NCBI GenBank assembly: GCA_030248065.1
Contig: JASAMV010003322.1
Span: 1-64,000 of the forward strand
Source: Rhynchonema sp. JSB1_4
Lineage: Eukaryota; Nematoda; Chromadorea; Monhysterida; Xyalidae
Reading direction: 5' to 3'
DNA length: 64,000 nucleotides
Shown here piece by piece: positions 37,901 to 51,411 of the stretch. The notes under the pieces were generated by a model that saw only the letters and a program-made list of their open reading frames with translations, did no database searches and was not told the origin of the DNA. Within the stretch, counting starts at the first letter, position 1. Every line of letters starts with the position of its first letter. Made by a program: the position numbers and the translations under genes.

Positions 37901-38640
37901 AGTTACTTCCAAAGTTTTTTCGAACTAAAAAAATCAGGTCGCAGTTTTGTTTAAATCCTGCTTAAAAATGTGTGGTGAAAATAACAGGTTGTACGCCTGC
38001 GTCGCCGGTGCACTCAGCTCGTTCCTTAATCGAATTATGAGCGCCGTGAGTCGCGTGTTTTTGCTTCTCGTTTCGACCAATAAAACAAAACTCGGTTGCG
38101 GTGTGTGTGTGTGTGTGTGTGTGTGGATGCTGCAGACGCTTTGCTCTAGTGAACGAGGCTATGACAAATTAAATCAACGATTTGTAAATCACCGCGCACA
38201 CGCACCACGAAGTTAGGTTACCATACTCACATATTTTACATATCAAGCCTTTGAATGGTTAAGTGCGTACACGTGCAGCTGACAAAGACACACACACACA
38301 CACACACAAGATACGACCCTGAATTCTAACACAGATGGTTAAGCAAAAAAATATGCATCATCATACACACACGTGTATGCACATCTTTCAGGGGGGTACC
38401 TATGTATGTCGGTCGAACTGCAACTGCACTCAAAAAGTTCAATCACATATGATTATATACGTGTACTTGTTTTGGTGGTGAAGGCGAACTGCGAACAACA
38501 CTCATAAAAACCATGACTCCTGGGTGAGAGAGACGACACATTAGCATACATATATAAAATTGATACCCCAACCAAGCAGGTTACCCATTATGATATGATG
38601 TGACGATCAACACAACCAGTTATGCTGGTCCGGTAATATC
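34953..38640. other. gene D 3' UTR and D-E intergenic region
   Basis: A polyadenylation signal AATAAA at 35203-35208 fits gene D. Further on there are only short open frames, GT/CA tracts (38100-38124 and 38289-38309) and TACATA motifs. Segments 36175-36275 and 36360-36455 are weakly similar to each other (AAGGTCAGAGA, ATTAATGCCA). Confidence 0.45.
35203..35208 (+). terminator. polyadenylation signal candidate, gene D
   Basis: AATAAA about 250 bases after the gene D stop codon. Confidence 0.5.
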
Positions 38641-38868
38641 ATATTACCGGATGCCATCAAGTATAAAAGTACCGTCGAAGTCGGCCTGAAAGTCAGTCGT
38701 TTTTTTTTCACCACGTTCCCACCGCGGCCTTCACAAATGGTCACACAGACAGGGACACATGCTACGAGCGGGCGCGACAGTTTGCAAAAACTGGCACTAC
38801 CAGTGTAGCAAAAACACACGTTTTCCCCGATTATATAGTTTAGCGGCCGTGAAGGTCTTCCGCGCGGC

Positions 38869-38875
38869 TATAAAA
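38869..38875 (+). promoter_or_regulatory. TATA box of gene E
   Basis: TATAAAA, followed 32 bases on by GCATCAGTTCTTAG, a plausible initiator (gene I has ATCAGTT in the same place). A second TATAAAAG lies at about 38661-38668. The 5' UTR exon probably ends near 38992 (TTACG before GTAGCT). Confidence 0.6.
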
Positions 38876-39325
38876 CACGTTGTCGCCAGCTGAACCGGGC
38901 ATCAGTTCTTAGTTGACTTCTGGTTGAACACCCGCTGCGGCTGCTGCTCGCTTTATGATCGTTGTTGTCTGCTACACCGGCCTAGGATTACGGTAGCTGA
39001 GCCAGGTGGTCAAAGTGTTCCCGATGCCTAGTGGCAGGTCCCTAGTCGGATCCATCCACCATGGCAAGTATTCATCCCTTCTGTCACCAGGCATTTGCAA
39101 TTATCACCACTTTATGAGAACAGTAACCGTCCGTGTACGAACCATTTTAACTAAATCCAGTTGTGCTTCACCACTCTGGTCTTACATGGCACGCGTTCAC
39201 AGAGTAAGCTCAATCGGTGGTGGATATTGGGTAATGCTACCCGAATGTCAGGGAGTCGAGTCCTCCTGACTCTCTATTCGCTGCTATACTGTTTGTCGAC
39301 GCGACAAAACCTCACATCACGGGTG

Positions 39326-39620
39326 GTTTCTAATGTTCCAACCCCCCCATTGCAATCATGCACGGTTTCCGTTTCTAATGTTCCAACCCCCTATTGCAAT
39401 CATACATGGCTTCCGTTTCAAATGTTCCAACCCCCCCATTGCAATCATGCACGGTTTCCGTTTCTAATGTTCCAACCCCCTATTGCAATCATACATGGCT
39501 TCCGTTTCTAATGTTCCAACCACCCCATTGCAATCATGCACGGTTTCCGTTTCTAATGTTCCAACCCCCTATTGCAATCATACATGGCTTCCGTTTCTAA
39601 TGTTCCAACCACCCAATTGC
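39326..39620. repeat. minisatellite (about 44-45 bp unit, 7 copies) in the gene E 5' UTR intron
   Basis: Units begin TTTCTAATGTTCCAACC. Two variants alternate, one with GCAATCATGCACGG and one with GCAATCATACATGG, giving an 89-bp higher-order dimer. Unit starts are near 39327, 39372, 39416, 39461, 39505, 39550 and 39594. The last unit reads ATTGCAGCC instead of ATTGCAATC. Confidence 0.8.
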
Positions 39621-39669
39621 AGCCATTTAATCCCCCCGCAGCCGTCTCACTGCCGCAACACTCCCAGTC

Positions 39670-41097
39670 ATGATCGCACTGATCGCTTTGATGGGCCTGG
39701 CGCTGGCTTCAGCACAACCGGCCGTCGTCGCCCCAGCCGTCGCTCCCGTTGCCGCAGTGCCAGGCCCCGTCGGCCCGTTCGCCGGCCACCCGTTCGCTTT
39801 CGGCGGGCACCCGTTCGCGTTCGGCGGACACCCGTTCGGATTCGCCGGCCACCCGTTCGGTTTCGCCGGACACCCATTTGTCGGCGGACCTGGGTACGCC
39901 GCGAAAAATTCTTGCTGTTTCCCATTTCAAATCGGCGCGAAAAAAAGATATTTGAAAATTTTGAACGGGTATTTGTGTACGTTTCAGCTGCGCTGACACC
40001 AACGCTCACTGCCCGGCGTGGGCGGCGGCCGGCGAGTGCCAACGCAACCCGTCGTACATGATCCCGAACTGCGGTATCTCGTGCGGCTCGTGCGGCGGCC
40101 CGCTCGGCGCCATCGCTCCATACGCCGGATACGCCGGATACGGCGCCGGTTTCGGACCATGGGCCGCCGGACACCCGTTCTTCGGTTAGTTCTTGTGATT
40201 GCATAAAGTCAGATTTTGCATCGAATCGCTTTGATGTGTATAGGTGTACGAATGTACATGTGCAGGTCTTACATGTTCCGTAGGTCACTGACTGCTGCCC
40301 GTGAGTACACGGCACCATTTCTTAACTTATGGTCGTTGTTGGTAGCCATAGTCGTTAGAGCTTTATTATTGCCCATCTTGTATATCGCTGTAGAGCGCAA
40401 CCCCATAGTGCTTTTGTGTTATTGATTATGCCACACATTTGTATATTTAAAAACCGCCAATGGCTCACACAGGAGCCGCCGGTCCCGCTGGTCCCGCTTT
40501 CGCTGGTTAGCCCCAATTCGATGATCACTGCAGCAACACGGATCCATTTAGTTTCAGCCTCAGCGTCTGCAACCTTGCAGCGCGCTAGGTCACGGTACTA
40601 CCCCATGATAGAAAATTATATATAATATGTCTCCGATATTGTATGGTACCTCAACCTGGCGCTTGTAGGGACTACATACGTATACCGCAACGTTTTGAAG
40701 TAGAAGCGTTTAACGTTAGCTTATGTACGTCAGCTGTACCCGTAAATACCTTAGTTACCCCCATAGACATGCTTAAACAACATTTTTTGCATTCATGCCC
40801 AATATTGCCCAACCCTTATTCTGCGCAGGCTACGCCGGCGATGCTTTTGCAGGCCATCTCGGCTTCCCCGGCGTGGTTGGACCGGCTGGAGTTCCGTTCG
40901 CCGGTGCCGTCGGTGCGTACCCGTACGGTGGCTTCCCCTGGATGTGAGTTCCCTTCTTTTCGTCTAAAATCGGCGATTTGTCTTTGCTAATTTTCTCACA
41001 TGATTGTTAAGAAGTCTGTATGGATGAAGTCATACAAAAGTAATTAAATATGAATTAATTCCACTCTTTCATTCATATTTTCAGCAAGAAGAAGTAA
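39670..41097 (+). CDS. gene E: secreted GHPF-repeat protein with complete ShKT domain (5 coding exons)
   Basis: Exons 39670-39893, 39988-40184, 40473-40505, 40829-40943 and 41085-41097 join to 193 aa. Residues 1-15 (MIALIALMGLALASA) are a signal peptide, then a Pro/Val/Ala stretch and five GHPF(A/G)F-type repeats. Residues 76-110 are an ShKT module with all six cysteines (76, 83, 92, 103, 107, 110) and the WA, GEC, NP, YM hallmarks. The C-terminal part is Gly/Ala/Tyr/Phe-rich and ends WIKKK, the only lysines in the chain. Exon 3 is a 33-nt Gly-Pro-Ala micro-exon with phase-1 junctions. If intron 2 is retained the frame stops at once (HPFFG then TAG), giving a possible shorter isoform. The probable 5' UTR acceptor is at 39621 or 39639. 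Channel-blocking activity of ShKT peptides is known for some family members but cannot be assumed here. Confidence 0.8.
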
Positions 41098-41473
41098 AAG
41101 GCCGGCTCAAGTGAATGTGGATACTTATCGAGCGTGTGCCAATCACCATCTGTACGACACATCGCCAGTCAAACCATCTCACTAGCGTGATCCACTTCCA
41201 TCAATCCAAAAAAACCTTCTCATTTTTCTGTTTTCCCAATTTTCACTTTCAATCGCGTCACTCTTTAAACACACGGGCTGAACAATGTTCTAGTTGTCTT
41301 GATCTTGTATGTTTCACTGCTGTTTTCCTGTTCGAAATGTGCTGCTTTCCGCCGCTCGAGACCTCTTCGCGCCATATATATGTATACCGTGTTGTGACCG
41401 ACAGGTAGCAAATACATCGTACCACTCTAGATGTTTCGTATGTATGTATTTTTTAACGATTGGTGCGCCATAA

Positions 41474-41512
41474 CATCACAGAGGCTGTCCAACTCTTGAT
41501 CTAGTTATCGCA
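41474..41512 (+). promoter_or_regulatory. conserved 3' element, gene E copy
   Basis: CAGAGGCTGTCCAACTCTTG followed by ATCTAGTTATC. It is the same ordered motif found after genes F, G, H and I, and lies about 380 bases after the stop codon. Confidence 0.65.
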
Positions 41513-44011
41513 CCGTGTTTTTTTTAGTGCGCGTGAGTCTCGAAGTACAATCATTCTCTATCCTGCCGACCATCTGGGCATTTCAGTTGCATAATATCAT
41601 GTCCTGTGTGTGCGTGAAACATCACCATACCACATTTCTCAGGCAAAACCGCATTAATTTAACGATATTATTGATTTATGTACTCTGCTGTTGGATGTAC
41701 GTAGATAATAAATCTTTCGAAGACGAATTTTCTGCTGGCATCTTATAATGAATACGTACATACGTTGAACACATGCGCATGATCAACACAGAAAAATTAC
41801 CCCAAGGCGACCAAACCATCAAACATGCAACACACAGTAATATGAAAACAAACATGGACATCTTCACGCTTGAACATAAAAGAAAACTACAGTAACCCTG
41901 GCTGAACGGTGTTAACGACTTGTCAACAAGCATTGCCAGGAACCGGTTTTTGAAATCTGACACTATTTGACTGTTGTAACGACCTTGAGAGCTGTAACGG
42001 CGGAACGTTGCTGCTCTTTGTGTGCTACATGCATTCGTTTTTGCGCAAAAAAGTTTGAAACCAGTTTGATGCCGTGATGAAATTCCATCACTCTCAGCTG
42101 GACACGTAAATAAGTGACGCTTCGTGTCAGCTACGAAGGTATGAAACTAATGAGACGCAGAAGTTTGCGGTTCAGTCATGTTCACATGATGATATTGTGA
42201 CATGAATACATGGGCAGCATATGTACTGAAGCGTAAGTGCTGATGCCCTGCCCAGACATGCCTATACATACGCTATAAGGTGCAGCAATCAACAAATGTG
42301 CATAGATTAACCGGGAATGCATGAGAACCATTGGGTACCAAAATTCGCAAGACTCTCTGGGCTCGTGAAATTAAAAGTTTTGCCTTAAATTGGTTCGGAG
42401 ACAGACAAACAAACTGTTTTTGTGAAGTTGCTGAATGAAGTCGGTACAAGGATACCCTAGCTCTGTCGAGCGCACGGTAACTGCATATGTTCAGCAAAGA
42501 AGTCATCTTATTTCAAACTGGGACAGCCAATCATACACAAAGAAATAATTAAAAAACAACGACTACGCATTTTTAACTCTACCCTCTCAAAACTTATTCG
42601 CGCTGGCACTTTCACAGCGGTACATCGCCTAGCTCAGGGGGCCATGGTATCAATTTTAATTTGATTTTCAAATCAACAACAATACATATCTTAACGAATC
42701 CATTTTTACTGCTTCGAAGCTTAATGCACAGTGTAAACCAAGTTTGTGTTGATTTAAAGGCGGACATAGATTGGACTCGGAAACAGGAATCCGGAAATAT
42801 TTCCGGATTCCTATTTCCCGATGAATCTTTTATTTGTGCGTTTTCCGGAAATATTTCCGAATTCCGATTTCCGGATAAATTTTGTGGAACACGGAATTAA
42901 GTTTCAACCAGATTTCACTTCATTGTGTTTTCAAAGAGGAATGCAAAACATTTCCGAGTTCCGCATGCTTCAAAATTCATCCGGAAACCTGAAATCCGGA
43001 AATATTTCCGGAAAACGCAGATGTTTTTCCGCATCCGGAAGTATGTAGATCAACGCTTTGACATGTAGGTACAGTATTTCCGGATTCCTGATTCCGTGTG
43101 TTCAACGTAAGTCTGCCCCACGAAGTCAGTCTCTCAATGGATCAACAAGGAATCATGCAAACCATGCAGATGGTCATGGATCACAGCAGCAAAGCATTTT
43201 GGTCAAGTCAAAAATCGATCAGATTTATTGGCCACTGGATGACACCGGAATCCACCATTGCCGCTTCAAGAATTCACGCTTTTCGATTCATGTCTTTTGC
43301 GTAGAATGAGCGAATGCGTGTGATAGTTCAGCTTCAACGTGCTGATAACAATTCAACTGAAGAGGCTCGGGCTTACAGCATCTTGTCTACGTTGGCTTGG
43401 AATACGAGCAGAAGTCACACTCCAGATTCGATGTGATCGCGTTTGGATGTAATGTGTGGCGCCTAGCTTAGGCTAAGAGCCCCATTCCCTTGCCTGTTGG
43501 TGTTTCAGCATAATAAAACTGCTCTCAACCCTTCGTTACTCCCAAGTTTCCCATTTCAATTTCCACACGTGGGCCTACTGCATGAATTATACGTAACTAC
43601 ACGTACAATGTCCATTAGAACACTTTGATTTCGTTCCCAGCTCATCGCGAAAATGAGCCAAAAGCATCACGTGACGCGACTACGAAAAACCCTCACTTTT
43701 TTAATTGGAAGAGGAATCGAAAGAGCACAATACATGAAAGTAGAACAAACCAGAAACTGGTTCAAAACAGCGCTTGTGCAGAGTATACCTGTAGATACAT
43801 GAACGTATGTGCACTTCACCTCAGACGTTTGACGTAAAATAATTTAGATTTTTAAAGAATGACATTGTCCTGCAAAATTGTCCATTGAAATGTCCTTAAT
43901 TGTGTCTGAAGAATGCATGCATTATTATCACCGCATCCAAGTTATGACCGCATCACAACATTTTCTGACTACATGGTGATACAACCTCCAATTTTTTGCG
44001 CTACTGTCATC
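41513..44011. other. E-F intergenic region, first part
   Basis: No gene is supported. A 20-base stretch at about 41609-41628 (TGTGCGTGAAACATCACCAT) is repeated just before the gene F start codon (46447-46466). The palindrome cluster at 42784-43045 is listed separately. Confidence 0.4.
42784..43045. repeat. cluster of CCGGAAATATTTCCGG palindromes
   Basis: GGAAATATTTCC occurs at about 42793, 42846 and 42998. Additional CCGGAAT/CCGGAAA halves lie between and around, and TGCGTTTTCC is mirrored by GGAAAACGCA at the far side. The whole can fold as an imperfect inverted repeat. Confidence 0.6.
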
Positions 44012-44019
44012 CTTCTACC

Positions 44020-45242
44020 CAGGGTTGGATTAAAAAAAAGTAAAAAATTTTTTGTCGAAAAAAATTTTTTTTAAAAACCGTTGCCCACTTTTTTTATTTT
44101 AGAATTTTAAAAAGTAAGTCCACTTTTTTAATATTTATTCACTTTTTTTCGTTATTTTCTGACTTTTTTAAGGTAAAAAGGCTTCTTTTCACGTGTTTTA
44201 TTGCCCCAAAAAAATTGCCTGCGGCGCTTATATTTCAGTTTGAAATGGTGTTGTGATGGACTCATACAGTTCCCAGACATCCCAACAACAACTGCATGTA
44301 TAATATAGGACACCCTGTTTAGGCTATGTTGAGTCGTAGTTGCGTGCCGTGTCATGCGTGCATCGTTCCGGTGTGGTGTTTGCTATTTCAGCAGGTTGGC
44401 TTCATGCACAACACAACACACAGGGTAAAGAACGACTAAAGGATTCAAACAAAAGTATCACAACGCTAGAAACGTGGATTTACATTTGAGCAAAACACAA
44501 CCCACACCATCTAATTGGTATTCGCACCAAAGCTTTTCAATACAAATCCAGATGAAGCCATCTCATGATGCAAATTCATCCCCTTCTGCAACAGCTGATC
44601 CAGCGTTTATCCAGCTGTAATTATTTATGGTTTCGTCGTTACTGTCCAGCTTATGCGTGTTGTTGACGTTACCATGTTGCTTCTGAGGCAATAAAAAAAC
44701 CTTGAACCTTGAGCGTTACAGTTCTCCTTCTTGCAACATGTTCCCTTGTAGCACATAGGCTACACACACCCCATACCGTATACTGTACAGTTATTGAGCG
44801 TGTCGTAAGCTATCGACGGACTCCACGTTGCTCGCCTGTTTGCACTTGCAGTTGTGCGGATTAGCTATTTGTTGCTCTTGTGACACAAAGAGAGTATGGT
44901 GTGAGTCTTTATCTCTCTTCAAATCTATCCCCAAATTCACAAACTGAAGGTTGGTCTTCCCCTTGTCATATACAGTATCTATACCCACAGTTACCTTCGA
45001 ATTTCTCAAAGTTATGACCAAGGGGATCAGATCGCACGTGATTACGTAAACATGCAAGTCAGTGGAAAAGTTATCTTCAGTGTCCCTCAAAACATACCTT
45101 ACTAACATTATTTCAGAAATTTCATTCTTCAAGAAACCAATTTTTTGGGGGTCCGAAATAAAAAAAAGTGATTTCAAAAAAAAATTTTAAAAAGTTTTTT
45201 TTAAAAAAGTTCGATAATAAAAAAATTTTTAATCCAACCCTG
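44020..45242. mobile_element. hAT-like non-autonomous element (1.22 kb)
   Basis: It starts CAGGGTTGGATTAAAAAA and ends TTTTTAATCCAACCCTG, inverted tips of the CAGGG type known from hAT elements. It is flanked by CTTCTACC (44012-44019) and CTTCCACC (45243-45250), an 8-bp target duplication with one mismatch. Sub-terminal regions are A/T-rich and mirrored. A 128-codon minus-strand open frame (44791-45177) has no recognisable transposase motif. Confidence 0.8.
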
Positions 45243-45250
45243 CTTCCACC

Positions 45251-45999
45251 ACCGTCAGCACACATATTATTAAGGTGTTTTTCGCTCTCAAAAACATGTC
45301 TTAAGAAAAGGTAAATCGACCGAGAGTAACTTATTTTGCAAACGAAAAATAATGTGAGTGGCAGCTTGCGACTCGCAACCAGTCATAAATTGGACTGCCT
45401 AAAAACGAAAAGAGTGAAAAAGTGCAATAAAAACGTCGAAAAAACGAGACGAGCCGGTTCTGGTTCTTGCTGTACGTCAGAAAAGAACGGCCAAACTTGC
45501 ATTATATCTTGTGAGCAAGACCCATATGACTTATTAATTTGGAAAAACGAACATCATACACATTAACGCAACGAAAAAAGCAGCGAAGGTGAAAAATTTA
45601 GAAATCAGCATAGTGTACAAATCAAATTTGGGACAAAAGCACTGAAAGTTTCGATTGGTGAAATAAAGTAGTGCTACAGGTGATACTAAACACTTATTCG
45701 CTCAACAAAAAAAAATTCTGTCCCATTTCTCACTCAAGTATCCTTGAAATTTATCGGCTTCGATTGCCAGATACGCACACACGAGCAAACAAACAACAAA
45801 TTACTGCAGATGGTCCTATTAAATCGGAATTTGCATAAATAACAACATCAAATATAGTTAAATATAGCATCTGAAATGCATTTGCCAGAACATTCTAATT
45901 CATCTGCAAGGCAAGAAAGCCGAAACTAGGAGACGGACTGAGCTCAGAAATTATGAACTACATACGCACTCGGACCGGTTTTGCGCTGGTCAGGAACTG
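45251..45999. other. upstream region of gene F
   Basis: No gene or clear repeat. It probably holds the gene F promoter. Confidence 0.4.
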
Positions 46000-46007
46000 T
46001 ATAAAAA
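46000..46007 (+). promoter_or_regulatory. TATA box of gene F
   Basis: TATAAAAA in the context GAACTGTATA, as in gene B. The start is expected near 46030. The 5' UTR exon would end CTACC at 46125 before GTAACC, and the UTR intron would end at the acceptor 46409. Confidence 0.6.
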
Positions 46008-46464
46008 GAGGGTCAAAACAGACGAAAAAGCAGTTGTGTGTTTGCCCCCACATGTTAGACATGACAACAGAGGTATTCTCCCGCTGTTGCTTTTTGTGTC
46101 AGGCGTCGTTTGTAAGCACGCTACCGTAACCTAAACCCTATGCCCATGAGGCAGCACAGTCGCTGAGCCGAGGGCCTATCCCGCCACTGATGATGCCGAA
46201 GCTTTCGATCTTACTGATACTATGCCCCCTTCAGTTCCTGTGTTGTCTCAAAGGACCCTTGTTAGACTTGATCGTCGTTGATTAGGCCGGGGGTCAAGAA
46301 CACCGATCGATCAAGAGATAATTGTACATACACTTCGCAGAGCCTTTCTGATCAGAATCTGACAGCCAACCTTCCCTGATTCCCCAATGCCATTCGCGTT
46401 CCATTTCAGCTCACCCCCAATTACCATATTCATTCATTCGTCGTCGTGTGCGTGAAACATCACC

Positions 46465-46816
46465 ATGCAGGCCTCAATCATGATGATCGCGCTCGTGTGC
46501 ATGCTGGCTCTGGCCTTCCAGACCGAAGTGGTCCAGGCTTACTGGGGATGGGGCGGATATGGCGGCTACTATGGCGGTCTGCCGGGCTACTACGGCGGCT
46601 ACGGCTATGGGTAAGGGCGGGCACGGGCACCACGATTTTATTGAGCCCGTTAATATATGCATATCCAAAATATGCTTCTGTCTCTCTCTTTTCAGCGCTC
46701 GCTACGGTGTTCCCGGATTCTGGTAGTAAGTCGAGTTTTGTACTTATTTCTTTCAAACTTGATTCATAAAGATCTTGGCTGAAATATTTCTATTGACATT
46801 CATTTTCAGCAAATGA
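46465..46816 (+). CDS. gene F: secreted Gly/Tyr/Trp-rich peptide (60 aa, 3 exons)
   Basis: Exons 46465-46610, 46696-46725 and 46810-46816 join in phase 2. Residues 1-25 form a signal peptide ending TEVVQA. The mature part starts YWGWGGYGGYYGG and continues with Gly-Tyr repeats to GVPGFWYK. The only lysine is the last residue, contributed by the terminal micro-exon (C-AAA-TGA). If intron 2 were retained the frame would stop one codon after GFW. The signal peptide and first mature residues closely match gene G. Short secreted Gly-aromatic peptides of this kind in nematodes include the NLP/caenacin antimicrobial group expressed in epidermis. That resemblance is compositional, not a demonstrated homology; a cuticle role is the alternative. 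Confidence 0.8.
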
Positions 46817-47068
46817 GCATTTCGACCATCTCGAGCCACATAACAAGATCCGCTGTGGTGAATATTCTGGCAACAACATCGTCAACCAGAACAAAATGCG
46901 TAAAACCTTTTCAACTTTTTCTCAGAAGAGATTCAAACAAGTAGTGTTTTCTCTCTTGTCATAGTTGAACAATAGCATGTATGTACATACTGTTCTCTAA
47001 AAGGATACCAGCTCCTTGACCTGACCATATTCTCTCTGACTGTCTGATAGCGCTGTGTATAACGTGTT

Positions 47069-47106
47069 CATAGAGCCTGTCCAACTCTCATGATCACTTA
47101 TATCTC
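47069..47106 (+). promoter_or_regulatory. conserved 3' element, gene F copy
   Basis: CATAGAGCCTGTCCAACTCT followed by CATGATCACTTAT, about 250 bases after the stop codon. Confidence 0.65.
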
Positions 47107-47407
47107 ATGGCACATATTACACGTCTCTGACGTCATATGGTAGTAAAAGCAGACTGCAAAACTGTTTTCTGTTCGGTTATTGAAGTGAAAAAACACGCAA
47201 CGGAGAAAAGTGGCAGGCAGCAGTGAAAAACACCCGACCTACATTCTTGCGCTTTCAGTCAGGGCAGTTAATCATAGCAATTCTTAGGGCGGGGATTTAA
47301 AAACCGGCATGCGATGATCTAAGCACCGGTTTAACGCTAGCACTAAACGCTGATTAACAAGAAGCGAAAGTACCATAAAGAATTTTTACAACCATTTTGT
47401 TTTCATC

Positions 47408-47735
47408 AAGGCATGAGCACCTCTCAGCCACGAACTCATGAGACGACTTTATTTTGAAGTTGACTTGAGCGGATCCAATAATGTTCTAGTTCCACGTATT
47501 TCGGAAATGAAAGAAAAAGAAACGCGTGTATTTTTTTAAAAACACGCTCCGCACCTCGGTGCGTAAATTCCCTTTTGACTCCCAAAACATTTGTGTGTTG
47601 AACGACGTTGCTGTTCGCGTAAGCACGCAACACATTGAGGTCAGCCAGCTGGAACTTGTCATCGTGTCTCTCGGCCCAATCTCTTTCTTTTCTTTGCGAA
47701 AACACGTGCTACGGGCGCATTTTTTGAATCTGGCA
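47408..47735 (-). repeat. dispersed repeat with coding-like minus frame, copy 2
   Basis: Pairs with 29431-29760. The minus-strand frame is open from the CA array side and reads ERDWAE, FQLADLNVLRAYANSN and VLGVKREFTHRGAERVFKK. The copy abuts the CA microsatellite directly; copy 1 has no such tract. Confidence 0.55.
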
Positions 47736-47736
47736 A

Positions 47737-49655
<1,919 letters not shown>

Positions 49656-49663
49656 GCTAAAAC

Positions 49664-50182
49664 CAGGGTTGGGCAAAAAAAAACGACGGCGTTTTTTCTT
49701 AAAAAAACGACGTTTTTTTTTAAAAAAAAACGCCTGGGTCGTTTTTCGTTTTTTTTAAATCCTGAATTTCCTTGATTTTCCCTGATTTTTCAAGGAAAGT
49801 ACCCTGATTTTCAAGGAAAATCAATTTTTTGTCCCATTTTTTTCAAAAAATTTTCGACCAATTTTTACTTTGTCGAGATACGTCGATATACGGAGTTTGA
49901 CTTTCAGTGATGACCCCGGCCAAAGTTGGTCCCATGATGCGGGTCTGATATGGGATCTTAACAACTCGCTAGAAATGGGTTGAAACCCGTTTATTTTGCC
50001 TCAGAACACATAGAATTACTTCATTTAACCACGTTTTCTCCCCAACATGAGCGTTTTCCAATTTTTTTGGGGGCATATTTTGGTCATCTGGGCGTTTTAA
50101 AAAAAAACGTTTTTTAAAAAAAAAAACGTTTTTTTAAAAAAAAAACGATTTTTTGAAAAAAAACGTTTTTTGCCCAACCCTG
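49664..50182. mobile_element. hAT-like MITE (519 bp) with perfect 8-bp target duplication
   Basis: It starts CAGGGTTGGGCAAAAAA and ends TTTTTTGCCCAACCCTG. It is flanked on both sides by GCTAAAAC (49656-49663 and 50183-50190). The sub-terminal parts consist of ACGTTTTTT/AAAAAACGT runs that can fold extensively. There is no coding capacity. The tips resemble those of 44020-45242. Confidence 0.88.
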
Positions 50183-50273
50183 GCTAAAACACGTGTGCTA
50201 TTCAAAACTCATCCTGCACACAGGACACACGTGGTGTACTTGTACATAGCAATACGGAGTTTGGTACGGGTTG

Positions 50274-51411
50274 GTTCAAAACTTACTGACCCATACTGAA
50301 AGGGTGAACGGAGTCTAAACGCTTACCAAATCAAATGAAAAGTTGGTACCAGGGGTTATCGGACACGAGAAATCCGAATATGAGCTTAGTTCTTTGATCC
50401 AAGTACTTTGGGTCCAACAAATAGAGTCCAGTCAAATTTAGGCCCAAGAACTAAAAGTGCATGGGTTTGAGTAAAAGTCCACCAGAATCAGAATGTGAAC
50501 TGGTTTTCATCCATGCGGTGTAGGACCTTCAAATTAAGTCTTTTTGATACGATTTTTTGATACGATAAGTGTTTTTGATGATGGAAATCATAGTAACACC
50601 AGCAAGCACCAGAACAACACAATGAGATCGTTTTTATCGTGACGATAACCATGAACAATTGCACAAACTTAAGCCCACTTGCGTTCATGGAATTCCATCA
50701 TCAATTTGACATTGAGATGGTTCACAGCCGTGTTCGGGCAACCGGATTGCGGAGCGTTGGCAACACTCCCAAACTGGGAAAATTTGGAAGTCGTATTTAC
50801 AACTGTGTTTTCGCAGGGCGCACGGCTCATTTTTGTGAAGGTGTGGCGATGTTTGTTGCTACTGGCAGCCACCGGGCCAGTTTCGTGAAATGTTGCTGTG
50901 ACCACGAACGCACGCATGTCGGTCACGTTTGAAAGCACCAACCATAGTAAATGCTTACCCTGATTGATTCACTTGAAAGAAATGCGAAAGCCAAAAAACA
51001 CAAAAAGCATGCGATTTTTGTCAGCTTGTTGTCGACATCTGGTCGAAACATTGCGGGTTAGCATGCAGCTTCATGGTAAAAAGCAGGGCTAAAAAGCTTG
51101 CGCCTTGGGACTCCTGCTGTACGAAAAAAGGTCCTATTCATAATACCTAACCCACAGGAACAAAAAAAACAGCTCACGTCCTGATTTGCCGTGTTCTCAG
51201 TCACCTGGTCAAGTTCTATTTTCAAACCCATGCGCTTTTAGTTCTTGGACCCAGTTTGGTTGAACTCTATTTCTTGGACCCAAAGTGTTCGGGTCAAATT
51301 AACCAACCGAATATTCGGATTTCCCGTGTCCCATAACCCTGATGCCAAATTTTCAGCCAATTTGAATGCTGTTTAGATACACTTTCAATATGGGTCAGTG
51401 ACTTTTGAAAC
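50274..51411. mobile_element. foldback element (1.14 kb, arms about 200 bp)
   Basis: The left arm 50274-50480 is mirrored, with divergence, by 51205-51411. Pairs include TTTGGGTCCAA / TTGGACCCAAA, ACTGACCCATA / TATGGGTCAGT and CCCATG...TTTTAGTTCTTGG. The interior holds overlapping open frames of 69-97 codons (50639-50941) with no known domain. Confidence 0.6.

Noticed and set aside
39161..39270. tRNA-like stretch with GAGTCGAGTCC
   Set aside because: The flanks do not form an acceptor stem and no anticodon arm could be drawn.
39326..39620. CRISPR-like array
   Set aside because: The units are contiguous with no unique spacers; it is a minisatellite in a eukaryotic intron.
40018..40206. Arg-rich open frame overlapping the gene E ShKT exon
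   Set aside because: It is the alternative frame of a GC-rich exon; the six-cysteine ShKT frame is the real one.
44791..45177. hAT transposase fragment
   Set aside because: No DDE, zinc-finger or dimerisation motif could be recognised in the 128-codon frame, so only the element ends support hAT.
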